Assembly (NCBI RefSeq): GCF_000347175.1
Contig: NZ_ANIK01000044.1
Location: 1 to 44,211, forward strand
DNA length: 44,211 nt
Source: Leptospira alstonii serovar Sichuan str. 79601
GTDB lineage: Bacteria; Spirochaetota; Leptospiria; Leptospirales; Leptospiraceae
Direction of reading: 5' to 3'
Below the pieces are notes generated by a model, which saw nothing but the letters and a program-made list of their open reading frames with translations, was not told where the DNA came from and ran no database searches. Made by a program: the position numbers and the translations under genes. Below, piece by piece: positions 26,395-41,978 of the stretch. Each line of letters starts with the position of its first letter. Within the stretch, counting starts at the first letter, position 1.

Positions 26395-27702
26395 ATGTCT
26401 GAAACACCGATCGTCAGTAATCATGAATTGGAAAAATACGTGGATCGTAAGGTCGTCGTCCAAGGTTGGGTTCACGGAATCCGGGGAAGTAACGCTAGGC
26501 AGTTTATCTCTCTGAGAAACGGCGGCAAAATTTTGCAGGTTCTCGCGGAAAAAGAAATTCTCGGAGAAGAAATTTTTCAAACCGTAAAACGTCTTCGTCA
26601 GGAAACGTCCGTTGCCGTTACGGGCAAACTGGTTCGAAACGAAAAATCTCCGATCGGATTCGAACTCGTCATGGATCAGATTCGAGTCGTCGGAGAATCA
26701 GAAAACTATCCGATCACTCCGAAGGAACACGGGATCGATTTTTTAATTTCTCAGAGACATCTCTGGCTGCGTTCTTCCAAACAGTTGGCGATTCTTAGAG
26801 TGAGGGACAATCTTTCCTTTGCCGTCCGAAAATACTTTCACGAAAGGGATTTTTTGCTGATCGATACTCCGATCCTTACCGGTTCGGTGGGAGAAAGCGC
26901 AGGAACTTTGTTTTCCACGGAATATTTCGATCTAGGCAACGCGTATCTCGCTCAAACCGGACAACTCTATTTGGAAACCGCGATATTTGCGCACAACAAA
27001 GTCTTTTGTTACGGACCGACCTTTCGCGCGGAGAAGAGTAAGACCAGGAGGCATCTCACCGAATTCTGGATGGTCGAGGCGGAAGTCGCCTTTGCGGGAC
27101 ATGCAGAAAATCTAAAGCTGCAAGAGGACTTCGTAAAGACGATCGTGAGAGAGACCGTTCAAAGTTCATTACAAGATTTGAAAGTGTTGGAAAGAGATCC
27201 GGCGCCGCTACTCGCCTATCTTGAAAAAGATTTTCCGGTGATCGATTATACAAAGGCCCTCGAAATTCTCAGGTCCAAGGGAGAAGATATCGTTTGGGGA
27301 GACGATATCAATTCCGAAAGGGAACAGATGCTAACGACCGAATTCGGAGGTCCGGTATTCATCCAAAAATATCCGAGGGAAGCGAAGGCGTTTTATATGA
27401 AGGTGAATCCGGAGGATTCTAAGACCGTTTTGAACGCGGATTTAATCGCGCCGGACGGAGTGGGGGAAATCATCGGAGGATCGGAGAGGGAAGAGAACTA
27501 CGAGAACATCGTTCAAAGACTCGAAGAAGAAAAGCTCCCCGTGGAATCCTATGATTGGTATTTGGATTTGAGAAAATACGGATCGGTTCCGCATTCGGGT
27601 TTCGGGCTCGGTTCGGAAAGGATGATCGCTTGGATTTGCGGGCTCCAGCATGTCCGGGAATGTATTCCGTTTCCGAGGATGATGGAAAGATTATATCCCT
27701 GA
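26395..27702 (+). CDS. asnS: asparaginyl-tRNA synthetase
   Basis: 435 aa class II synthetase. An N-terminal OB-fold anticodon domain (VVQGWVHGIRGSNARQFISL) is followed by the catalytic core with motif 2 FRAEKSKTRRHLTEFWMVEA and motif 3 near the end (GFGLGSERMIAW). EYFDLGNAYLAQTGQLYLE and the ligand-site residues favour asparagine rather than aspartate, though AspRS/AsnRS are close relatives. Its presence beside gatCA in the same window implies that Asn-tRNA does not depend wholly on transamidation. Confidence 0.92.
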   Translation: MSETPIVSNHELEKYVDRKVVVQGWVHGIRGSNARQFISLRNGGKILQVLAEKEILGEEIFQTVKRLRQETSVAVTGKLVRNEKSPIGFELVMDQIRVVGESENYPITPKEHGIDFLISQRHLWLRSSKQLAILRVRDNLSFAVRKYFHERDFLLIDTPILTGSVGESAGTLFSTEYFDLGNAYLAQTGQLYLETAIFAHNKVFCYGPTFRAEKSKTRRHLTEFWMVEAEVAFAGHAENLKLQEDFVKTIVRETVQSSLQDLKVLERDPAPLLAYLEKDFPVIDYTKALEILRSKGEDIVWGDDINSEREQMLTTEFGGPVFIQKYPREAKAFYMKVNPEDSKTVLNADLIAPDGVGEIIGGSEREENYENIVQRLEEEKLPVESYDWYLDLRKYGSVPHSGFGLGSERMIAWICGLQHVRECIPFPRMMERLYP

Positions 27703-27756
27703 TTTTTTTCGAGAATTTTCCCAAGACCCATCCGATAAGTAAGAGAGAGGTATCGT

Positions 27757-28548
<792 letters not shown>

Positions 28549-28561
28549 TCTAACGATCACA

Positions 28562-28620
28562 AGTACTGGATCTGAAAATAAATCTGTCGGAATTACGACA
28601 AATCTTCTGTGAAACTTACG
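28562..28620 (-). repeat. dispersed intergenic repeat with palindrome, copy 2
   Basis: The reverse complement aligns along its whole length with 2038-2100: the AAGTTTCAC flank, the ATTTGTCG-type palindrome with AATT centre, and the GATCCA flank. The palindrome here has one arm changed (ATCTGTCG/CGACAAAT). It occurs just after a gene end, as copy 1 does. Confidence 0.8.
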
Positions 28621-28623
28621 CCC

Positions 28624-28651
28624 CACAACGCGCCGCTTAGGAAGCGTTGTG
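28624..28651 (+). repeat. 8-bp perfect stem-loop beside repeat copy 2
   Basis: CACAACGC (28624-28631) and GCGTTGTG (28644-28651) form a perfect stem around a 12-nt loop. The loop and 3' arm contain TAGGAAGCGTT (28638-28648), shared with 2115-2125 beside repeat copy 1. There is no T-run, so it is not a classical terminator. Confidence 0.55.
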
Positions 28652-29061
28652 TTGAGTTTCCCTAATTTTGGGTCGCGAAAGGTTAAACTCTATTTCGCTC
28701 TCTACGGGTCGCGTTTCAGGTCGCGAAATTGGTAGGAAGATCGGGAGACTTTTCTAATATTAGAAAAACATACTTTTTTCAAGTAAAAAGCCTCGTTCTC
28801 TTCGAAATTTTCACAGAAATTGCGATAACAGGTTGTAAAGTCCTAAGCGCTAAAACCTAACTCTTAGCCGCTTGAAACGCTTGCAAAATTGCCGTATTGA
28901 ATCTTTTTTGTTTCACTTGATTTGTGGCGTTGGTTATGGGGTCTTAAGCGATTCTTTCTACCTTAGAATCGAATCTTAAAAAGGCGGATATTGGAAGATT
29001 CCGTTTTTTTACAGAAATATGGCGCCGGAGATATTTTATTTAAGAGGTACAATTTAGAAAA

Positions 29062-29880
29062 ATGATTTCCTATCTATTGCGATTCAAACGTTTTCTTTTC
29101 TCTTTGATCGCGCTTTTCTGCGTAATATCTCTCTCCTTTGCGTTTTACTTTATCGGAGGAAACAAGATTCTTTTCAAACAACAGGAAAGAAATTCCTTCC
29201 ACTCCGGATTTACGAGATCATCCATCGTTTGGCCCGGAGACTGCGATTATTATGCTCGTTCTCCGGAAGACAAAGAAAAACACCCGGAAGAAATTTGCGC
29301 GGATGCGTTGAATTCTTTGCGAAGACAACTTCCGAAAGATTGCGAATACAATCTCTCGTTAGGCGAGGACGGTTTGATCGATTTTCATCGGTTAGCGGAG
29401 TATAGCAGTGATTCACCGATTCGATTCTTTCGGCTTTCCGAAGGAGAATTTTTGGGCGAGCTGGTGTGTGACGTATCCGTCTACAATCATAGTTTTGTGT
29501 ATTTCCTCTATGATGAAAGAACGATTCCGGCAAAAACGAAAGTACTTACTTTTACCGCTTATAATTTTGAAGCGGTTTCGGATGGGGTTCGTATGACCGG
29601 TTTTGAGAGCCAACATATCGTTCGGTTTTATAAGCCGGAGACAAAAGAGTTTATAGCTTTTATCAAACACAGAGGAATGGGAGATTGTGGTAGATATTTT
29701 CGTTATCAACTTTCCGAAAAAAAACGACCGATTCTTGAAGAGATTCGAGCGAAGCTGGAGTGCAACGGGATGCATTCGTATTCTGCGGAAGAAATTCCGG
29801 TGGAATGGACTCAGTATGAAGCTCCTTTGGTTTTTTCGTTACTTTCAAAGATTCTGAGTTGGGTTCGAGAGTTAGAGTGA
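29062..29880 (+). CDS. membrane-anchored or exported protein, possibly DUF1176-like
   Basis: 272 aa. A positively charged start and one long hydrophobic segment (residues about 9-31) make a signal anchor or uncleaved signal. The rest is soluble, with several cysteines (CDYY, EICAD, DCEYN, LVCDV, GDCGRY, LECNG) that could form disulfides outside the cytoplasm. The C-terminal IAFIKHRGMGDCGRYFRY pattern followed by a late CNG resembles DUF1176 proteins, which is a weak match by eye. AGAGG lies about 13 bases before the ATG. It stands alone between two gaps. Function unknown. Confidence 0.65.
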   Translation: MISYLLRFKRFLFSLIALFCVISLSFAFYFIGGNKILFKQQERNSFHSGFTRSSIVWPGDCDYYARSPEDKEKHPEEICADALNSLRRQLPKDCEYNLSLGEDGLIDFHRLAEYSSDSPIRFFRLSEGEFLGELVCDVSVYNHSFVYFLYDERTIPAKTKVLTFTAYNFEAVSDGVRMTGFESQHIVRFYKPETKEFIAFIKHRGMGDCGRYFRYQLSEKKRPILEEIRAKLECNGMHSYSAEEIPVEWTQYEAPLVFSLLSKILSWVRELE

Positions 29881-30076
29881 TGTAAAGTCCTAAACCCTAA
29901 AATCGAATAAGTCGCAACTAACTTGAGTTCGGCGTAAGAAAATCGGGACGAATGGAAACTAAAGAGTTGCTCTCTATGGATCGCAACATACAATCGCTTT
30001 CGCATTTGTTATCTCGAACTCACGTTAACTAAAGGCAAGTCCGGTTCTCTTACAAAATATTAGATTTTTAGAATGC

Positions 30077-30940
<864 letters not shown>

Positions 30941-30974
30941 CTGCGTTCTCAAAAAATAGAAATGCGTCTTCTAT

Positions 30975-32947
<1,973 letters not shown>

Positions 32948-32951
<4 letters not shown>

Positions 32952-33069
32952 TGGTTTCGAGTTTTAAAAAGTTTGAAAATGCAAAATACGGAAAGACCGG
33001 CCACTAAAAACAGGGAAAGGATCATGATCGAAATTCCCTGCCCATTCAGACTTTCTTGCGCTAAGAACA

Positions 33070-33073
<4 letters not shown>
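32948..33073 (-). CDS. 41-aa single-span protein, MetS-like small subunit of the NSS transporter
   Basis: A short frame wedged between the transporter and the helicase. It starts at ATG 33073 inside the transporter stop (ATGA; the next codon is also ATG) and ends in a TGA that overlaps the helicase TTG. The product begins [17 protein letters not shown], followed by one hydrophobic span ([19 protein letters not shown]) and a basic tail KTRNH. Size, single span, basic tail and position directly after an NSS-family transporter match the MetS/MaAIMP_sms small subunits of methionine/alanine importers (MetPS of Corynebacterium). Homology is judged by pattern only. Confidence 0.72.
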
Positions 33074-34662
<1,589 letters not shown>

Positions 34663-34744
34663 GATGTTTTCTTGCAAAACACTGCCCAAACCCCTCTCTG
34701 TCAAAGGAAAAGCGACGGATTTCGTAAAAAATGGGACATAAATG

Positions 34745-34799
34745 TTAGGGATCAGCATATTAGGAATCAGTGGATAGGAGTCAGATGTCAGGGTATTAG
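34745..34799 (+). repeat. degenerate 14-15 bp tandem repeat (VNTR-like)
   Basis: Successive units TTAGGGATCAGCATA, TTAGGAATCAGTGGA and TAGGAGTCAGATGT, followed by a partial CAGGGTATTAGG, occupy the divergent gap between the transporter and clpB. The decay between units argues for an old array, but such tracts vary in length between strains. It may affect promoter spacing for either gene. Confidence 0.65.
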
Positions 34800-34889
34800 G
34801 TAGTGTCAATATGGCAGAAAAAATGAGAAATTTTCAAGATTGAAGGGTCTAAATTGAGAAAGTAAATACTCCCTTTGGAGAATCGGAAA

Positions 34890-37469
<2,580 letters not shown>

Positions 37470-37924
37470 AGTGAATGCCAATGCGAAAGCGATTGAAGGG
37501 AGATCAACAAATTGGAACGACAAAAAAATTTAGTTTTTCAAGCGATCCGTCAATTTGTTGATCAAAGCAGAAAGCGCGGTCCGGCCGTTAAGGCCGGATT
37601 CGCCCAAACTTTCAACCGTTCGAATTCACGTTTGTTTAAATGAAACTTAGAAGCGTATCCGAGAATTGAACTTGTAATCTCTTGAATTAGATCGGATATT
37701 TTTTATGAAAAAACAAAAATCGCAAATATCCGATTCGAATGGATTGTTCGAGAAATGTTTTCCGGAAGTCGTAATTCTTCCCGCAAAGATTCGGGAGGGA
37801 TTAAGCTTGAGTTAGGATTGGTTTCGTTTTAAAGAAAGTCATTTGCACAAGATTGCTGATAACACCTTTTTTTATATAAAGCCGATCTCCGTTGACTGAG
37901 TAAACAAATACAAACGTTTTTAAA
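37470..37924. other. intergenic junction between core genes and accessory region, with three inverted repeats
   Basis: 455 bases without a gene. Structures: a perfect 13-bp inverted repeat, GATCAACAAATTG (37502-37514) / CAATTTGTTGATC (37551-37563); a 7-bp GC hairpin TCCGGCC/GGCCGGA (37580-37598) with loop GTTAA; and an 11-bp pair ATCGGATATTT (37691-37701) / AAATATCCGAT (37724-37734). None is followed by a T-run. The region marks the change to genes with different composition, so it may hold an integration boundary. Confidence 0.7.
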
Positions 37925-38323
<399 letters not shown>

Positions 38324-38362
38324 GGATTTTCTTTACTCAATTCTCCAGCTTCCTTAAAGGAT

Positions 38363-38749
38363 GTGAACTCACTTCTCTTAAAGGAAATGAAAGCTCACAA
38401 TACTTTTTGGTCGGATCAAAGCAGAACTCCTATTCAGAGAAGGAAGGAATTGAAGCATCAGAAAACTGCTTCTAAGATCTGGAATTTGATTGCTGACGGG
38501 AAAGAAAATGGATCCTACTATTCTGTTTCCGAAGTTTGCAACTTACTCAATATTCACAAAATTTCTGCCATGTTGATTCTTAGAAAATGGCTCAAGTTAA
38601 AATTGATCGAGAAACGAAGGATCAACCAAGCCTCGTATAACCGGTCTATTGATTTTGGAATTAAGAAGAAGGCTCAAGAATTTCCGTATCTGCTATATAC
38701 GAATTTCAAGGAGAAGCAAAGCAATGGATTGGTGGAGAGACTCAAATGA
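38363..38749 (+). CDS. winged-helix-like DNA-binding protein (accessory)
   Basis: 128 aa from GTG 38363; ATG 38387 is an alternative (MKAHNTFWSDQSR). Neither has an ideally spaced ribosome binding site. Residues about 50-90 (YYSVSEVCNLLNIHKISAML then ILRKWLKLKLIEKRR) read as a helix-turn-helix with wing, typical of small regulators or replication initiators of mobile DNA. The protein is basic. The stop overlaps the next gene's ATG as ATGA (38746-38749), so it is co-translated with the HNH protein. Confidence 0.65.
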   Translation: MNSLLLKEMKAHNTFWSDQSRTPIQRRKELKHQKTASKIWNLIADGKENGSYYSVSEVCNLLNIHKISAMLILRKWLKLKLIEKRRINQASYNRSIDFGIKKKAQEFPYLLYTNFKEKQSNGLVERLK

Positions 38750-39063
38750 AGAAAAAGAGTCGTATTCTGAAATACAGGTTTCGAGCAGAGGATTTTTACA
38801 AGATTCTAAAATCCCAAAAAGGGAAGTGTTTTCTTACCGGAAGGGATGTTTATCCAGTGGATGCACTCAATGAACACATTCTTCCTCTGCGTAAAGGTGG
38901 AGAACATGAGTTCAAGAATATCTGTCTTGTGATTTCTCCCTTAGCGAAACTGAAACGATACTTTACGGAAGAGGAGATTGTCCACATGGCTGCTGACATT
39001 CTCAAATTCAAGGGAGAGAAATATGGATACATTCTCGAACGACCAAACGGAAGAAGAAAGTAG
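38746..39063 (+). CDS. HNH-type endonuclease-like protein
   Basis: 105 aa. After a basic N-terminus comes the HNH layout: GKCFLTGRDVYPVDALNEHI, then PLRKGGEHEFKNICLVISPL, in which EHI-LP, GG and the N of FKNI occupy the usual HNH positions. The second metal-binding CxxC is missing, as in the shorter CFxTG type. It may nick or cut DNA in a mobile-element or defence setting. ATGA overlap with the upstream gene and a 41-base overlap with the next gene show a compact unit. Confidence 0.75.
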   Translation: MKKKSRILKYRFRAEDFYKILKSQKGKCFLTGRDVYPVDALNEHILPLRKGGEHEFKNICLVISPLAKLKRYFTEEEIVHMAADILKFKGEKYGYILERPNGRRK

Positions 39064-39670
39064 AATTTTCCCAAGATGGTTATCTCAGACCTTATCTCAG
39101 AATCTTAATATTAAATATGAATATTTCCTTCGGGAAAAAAGAAAACCCGATGTTTGGGTTTCTTGGGGTAAAGCAGCCGAAAGCTCTTGTAAGAGTCTCC
39201 TTACATTCATAACTCAATTTAAGTATATTAAGATTGAGAAAGATCCTCATTGGAAATTTAGAGCAATGGATTCAGCGAGTCTGATTAACAAAGTGACGAG
39301 AATTCTAACAGGTGATGGAAGAGTTGAGTTTATCTCAGAGTCCCTGAATCAATTTGTTAGAAAGGATGAGCTTTATGATCCGATCAGTTCTGTTCAGCTT
39401 AGAATGGTTCATTTGGAAACAAACCGATTGAATTGTTATGCTCGGGATTTGGATCCTTCGTTTCTACAAACTTTTCCAAAGAACTGGACTGTCGCTGCTC
39501 GCAGAAACTATTTGAGAATGTTAAGAACTGATTTCACGAATCCAGAAAGGGAGTTTTCAAGTTGGGATTTGTGTTTTAGAAATAATAGGGCTAAGTTACA
39601 CAGATTTGAAACGGACCTTTGGGCTCGTTGTTTTGAGAAGAATCGGAAGAGATTGGAGAGGAATTGGTAA
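39023..39670 (+). CDS. hypothetical accessory protein, 215 aa
   Basis: ATG 39023 with AGGGAGAG upstream gives MDTFSNDQTEEESRIF; the frame is open earlier but has no ribosome binding site. Rich in aromatic and basic residues, especially C-terminally (RNNRAKLHRFETDLWARCFE), which suggests nucleic-acid binding. No catalytic motif is recognised. It is the last gene of the cassette unknown / winged helix / HNH / unknown, whose overlaps imply joint function. Could be a phage- or plasmid-derived replication or packaging gene. Confidence 0.6.
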   Translation: MDTFSNDQTEEESRIFPRWLSQTLSQNLNIKYEYFLREKRKPDVWVSWGKAAESSCKSLLTFITQFKYIKIEKDPHWKFRAMDSASLINKVTRILTGDGRVEFISESLNQFVRKDELYDPISSVQLRMVHLETNRLNCYARDLDPSFLQTFPKNWTVAARRNYLRMLRTDFTNPEREFSSWDLCFRNNRAKLHRFETDLWARCFEKNRKRLERNW

Positions 39671-39689
39671 AGATTTAGCTGGAGGATAA

Positions 39690-39705
39690 CCTGTTTTTCT
39701 ACAGG
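39690..39705 (+). terminator. weak hairpin after the HNH cassette
   Basis: CCTGT (39690-39694) and ACAGG (39701-39705) form a 5-bp stem about 20 bases after the stop at 39670. A T-rich run (GGTTTTTTAATC) follows only some 16 bases later, so this is at best a weak intrinsic terminator. Confidence 0.25.
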
Positions 39706-39928
39706 GTTGTAAACTCATTTGGTTTTTTAATCTGTCCGAAAGCGGATAATGAGTTCGACTATTTTGATAGGAACAGATTGCCTCGTTGATTTGAAATATT
39801 TACACAAAACATTCAATTATGGAAATCGAACATTTATTAAACTTACGAAATAGATAGGAGACCGAAGAGTTTTTTAACAGTAAAAGATTTTTAAAATTAT
39901 CTGCTTAAGATGAAAAAAGATAGAAACA

Positions 39929-40873
39929 TTACATTTTTGATAGATATGGTTTTAAACCTGCAATGATTTCTTGTAATAATGGTATTTTCCCATAATAGAG
40001 GGCTTTAGTATTTTCGTATCGATCCTCAATTTGCTTATACATATACGGATCGCTTAAGAGGAAAGCTTCATTCTTGGTTAAATCTTTTTCGTCCTTAGAT
40101 TTAAAACGATTATTTTTATGCTCAATGTATTTTTCTGAACCAATAAATTTTTGAATATTCGGTAGTTCAAGGAGTTTATGCACATCATAATAATGTCGTG
40201 CAAAGTTCGAAATATCTAATCCCTCTGCTAATTGACGATATTTAGTAGAGATTGCTTGCAGTTTTTCAACAAAAGTATATTCTGGACGATAGCATCTTAC
40301 GTTTACGGCTCGGTTATCGAAAAAATCATTTAATTGTTCATTTTTTTCTAAATGGTCAATGATCCACGATGAAATATTTTTTTCTTCCCAAGGTTCTATT
40401 TTATCAAAACCTATTTCAAGAAGTATTCCTGACTTAACGCCTTCGATTTGGTTGGAAGAATTGTATAATATAACAATTCCGGCATTAATCAGATGATCAC
40501 TATCAAAGTCTTTGCGACGTTCAATATTTACTGCCCCAGGAACTTGAATTCTAGTTGTAAGTCCGTCAAAGAATTGTCTTCTTTTTTCTACATTTCTTGG
40601 CGAAGTATCTTTTCTTGCCGTTTGAGATTGTAAAGATTCATCTTCTATTAATAAATCAATATCTTCGGAAAAACGATCAATAACTCGATATGCTTTTGAA
40701 AGTGAAGTTCCCCCTTTCATAAAGTAGCTTAGAGCGGAGTTAGATAAAGACCAAAGGGTATGCATAATCCAGTAGTCTTTTTCAATTAATGTAGGTAAAA
40801 TTTTCTTGGAATCAGATACTATTTGAATTAGCTCTTTCCAATTCTTATCTTCATGGATAAAGGGTTTAATCAC
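39929..40873 (-). CDS. abiEii: AbiEii-type nucleotidyltransferase toxin
   Basis: 314 aa. Type IV/abortive-infection toxin of the nucleotidyltransferase fold. Motif I: FMKGGTSLSKAY; motif II: RFSEDIDLLI with the two metal-binding aspartates; later TFVEKLQAISTKY (lysine motif) and ARHYYDVHKLLEL (motif IV, normally RDxxDL). Related toxins add nucleotides to tRNA or protein. The start is GTG 40873, overlapping the antitoxin stop as GTGA. Low-GC DNA and position between a mobile cassette and a methyltransferase point to horizontal transfer. Confidence 0.88.
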   Translation of the reverse strand: MIKPFIHEDKNWKELIQIVSDSKKILPTLIEKDYWIMHTLWSLSNSALSYFMKGGTSLSKAYRVIDRFSEDIDLLIEDESLQSQTARKDTSPRNVEKRRQFFDGLTTRIQVPGAVNIERRKDFDSDHLINAGIVILYNSSNQIEGVKSGILLEIGFDKIEPWEEKNISSWIIDHLEKNEQLNDFFDNRAVNVRCYRPEYTFVEKLQAISTKYRQLAEGLDISNFARHYYDVHKLLELPNIQKFIGSEKYIEHKNNRFKSKDEKDLTKNEAFLLSDPYMYKQIEDRYENTKALYYGKIPLLQEIIAGLKPYLSKM

Positions 40874-41445
40874 GTATTTGATAATAATTGTTCGAGTTCT
40901 TTTTTAACTGCAACTTTTCCAAAACTCTCAGCGTATTTTTTTAATTTCGCCTTATTGAGGGATTGGAGTTTGTTTTGAAGATATTTTGGTAAATTTTCCG
41001 AATGCTCTGCAAGAGTCTTACGTTCGTTCATAAACTCAACGAGAAGAAATTCCGAGCTTGGGGAAGACGGATAACCGGATCTGCGTTTGAAATTGAACTT
41101 CATACCCCCAAGCTCAACTCTGCCGTGCCTTTTTTGGTTATAGACAGTAAATTCGTTATATAACTGTGTTAATCCTAAACCTATTCCATTCAAAGAATTA
41201 TGGTCGACCACAAGAAAGTCTTTAGTTTTAAGATATTTTTCAACTAAAAGAGGTAATTCAGTAGGGACTTCTCCGAACTTACTTGGTTTAGGTCGTGAAT
41301 AGAGTCCAGTGTTAAGCTTTCTTAAAAACCCTTCTTTAACAAGTTGTTTTAATTCTCGATCTATACTATTTGAATAAGGAAGTAAGTCACTGCGCCTATA
41401 AACTTTTCCAGGTTTTAAATGGAGCTTTAGGACATTAAGACTCAT
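40870..41445 (-). CDS. abiEi: AbiEi-type antitoxin / autorepressor
   Basis: 191 aa. The N-terminal winged helix (RRSDLLPYSNSIDRELKQLV then KEGFLRKLNTGLYSRP) is the AbiEi DNA-binding domain, and the rest is the antitoxin domain. Known AbiEi proteins repress their own promoter and neutralise AbiEii. The gene opens at ATG 41445 with no ribosome binding site; the promoter lies so close that the mRNA may be leaderless. It overlaps abiEii by 4 nt, ensuring coupled synthesis. Confidence 0.85.
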   Translation of the reverse strand: MSLNVLKLHLKPGKVYRRSDLLPYSNSIDRELKQLVKEGFLRKLNTGLYSRPKPSKFGEVPTELPLLVEKYLKTKDFLVVDHNSLNGIGLGLTQLYNEFTVYNQKRHGRVELGGMKFNFKRRSGYPSSPSSEFLLVEFMNERKTLAEHSENLPKYLQNKLQSLNKAKLKKYAESFGKVAVKKELEQLLSNT

Positions 41446-41978
41446 ACTATTATTAGACTCTTGGTGAATTCTTTGTCAAATATTTTTGTAAAAATTCATG
41501 CATTTTCCGAAAAGAAAAACGCTATAACTAAATTTTTTGCAAGTACAGGCTGCATAATTTAAAGTGTTGTTTTATTCATAGCTCATCCAAAAAGAGAAAT
41601 AGCCATGTGTGAAACATTTTAGACGTTATCGTTTTTACCGGGAAAGTTCATTCTTCTGTTTTTTTATAATTTACTTGGCTGTGATTGAAATGATAGAGGG
41701 CGAATTCATTATCTGATTTCGGACAAAACATACTATCTGGTTTTGGACAGACTAAGGATTTGCTGATGGTCCACCATATGGGATATATACATCAAAATTG
41801 GTAGTAAATATCATTTTCTCTTTCAGAAGTATCGGGACCACTGATTTTTACCTAACTATTAGGTGAATACTATAACACTACAGAGAAGACAACTCGGCTT
41901 TAGGCTATCTGAGTCCGGTCGAGTTACGAAAGAAAAATTCTGCATAACCATGTTCGTTTTTTCGGGAAGTTCAATATA
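41446..41978. other. 533-bp intergenic region with direct and inverted repeats
   Basis: No gene is supported. Contents: the abiE promoter; a direct repeat of TATCTGATTTCGGACA (41710-41725) and TATCTGGTTTTGGACA (41734-41749), 14 of 16 identical, 24-bp period; a palindrome ACCTAA-CTA-TTAGGT (41850-41864); and a longer imperfect direct repeat, TCGTTTTTACCGGGAAAGTT at 41629 and TCGTTTTTTCGGGAAGTTCA at 41954. The last pair brackets about 325 bp, which could be a small insertion or an IS relic. Confidence 0.6.
41450..41479 (-). promoter_or_regulatory. promoter of abiEi-abiEii, placed for leaderless mRNA
   Basis: On the minus strand a perfect -35 TTGACA (41479-41474) is followed by an 18-base spacer and TAATAA (41455-41450). 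Counting six or seven bases on from the -10 puts the transcription start at or next to the A of the abiEi ATG (41445), and no Shine-Dalgarno sequence intervenes. Confidence 0.6.

Larger units (their letters stand above)
28549..29061. other. long intergenic region with dispersed repeats
   Basis: 513 bases without a supported gene. They hold the second copy of the palindromic repeat (28562-28620), an adjacent 8-bp stem-loop (28624-28651) and three occurrences of GGTCGCG at 28671, 28707 and 28719. The right half is plain AT-rich DNA leading to the gene at 29062. Confidence 0.65.

Noticed and set aside
34663..34809. N-terminal extension of the NSS transporter frame
   Set aside because: It translates the degenerate tandem repeat and does not look like protein; the NSS start [10 protein letters not shown] is internal at 34662.
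34801..34889. CIRCE heat-shock operator upstream of clpB
   Set aside because: No TTAGCACTC/GAGTGCTAA pair or close variant could be found in the gap.
37580..37598. GC-rich hairpin after clpB as a rho-independent terminator
   Set aside because: The stem is followed by TTCGCCC, not a T-run, and lies about 110 bases after the stop.
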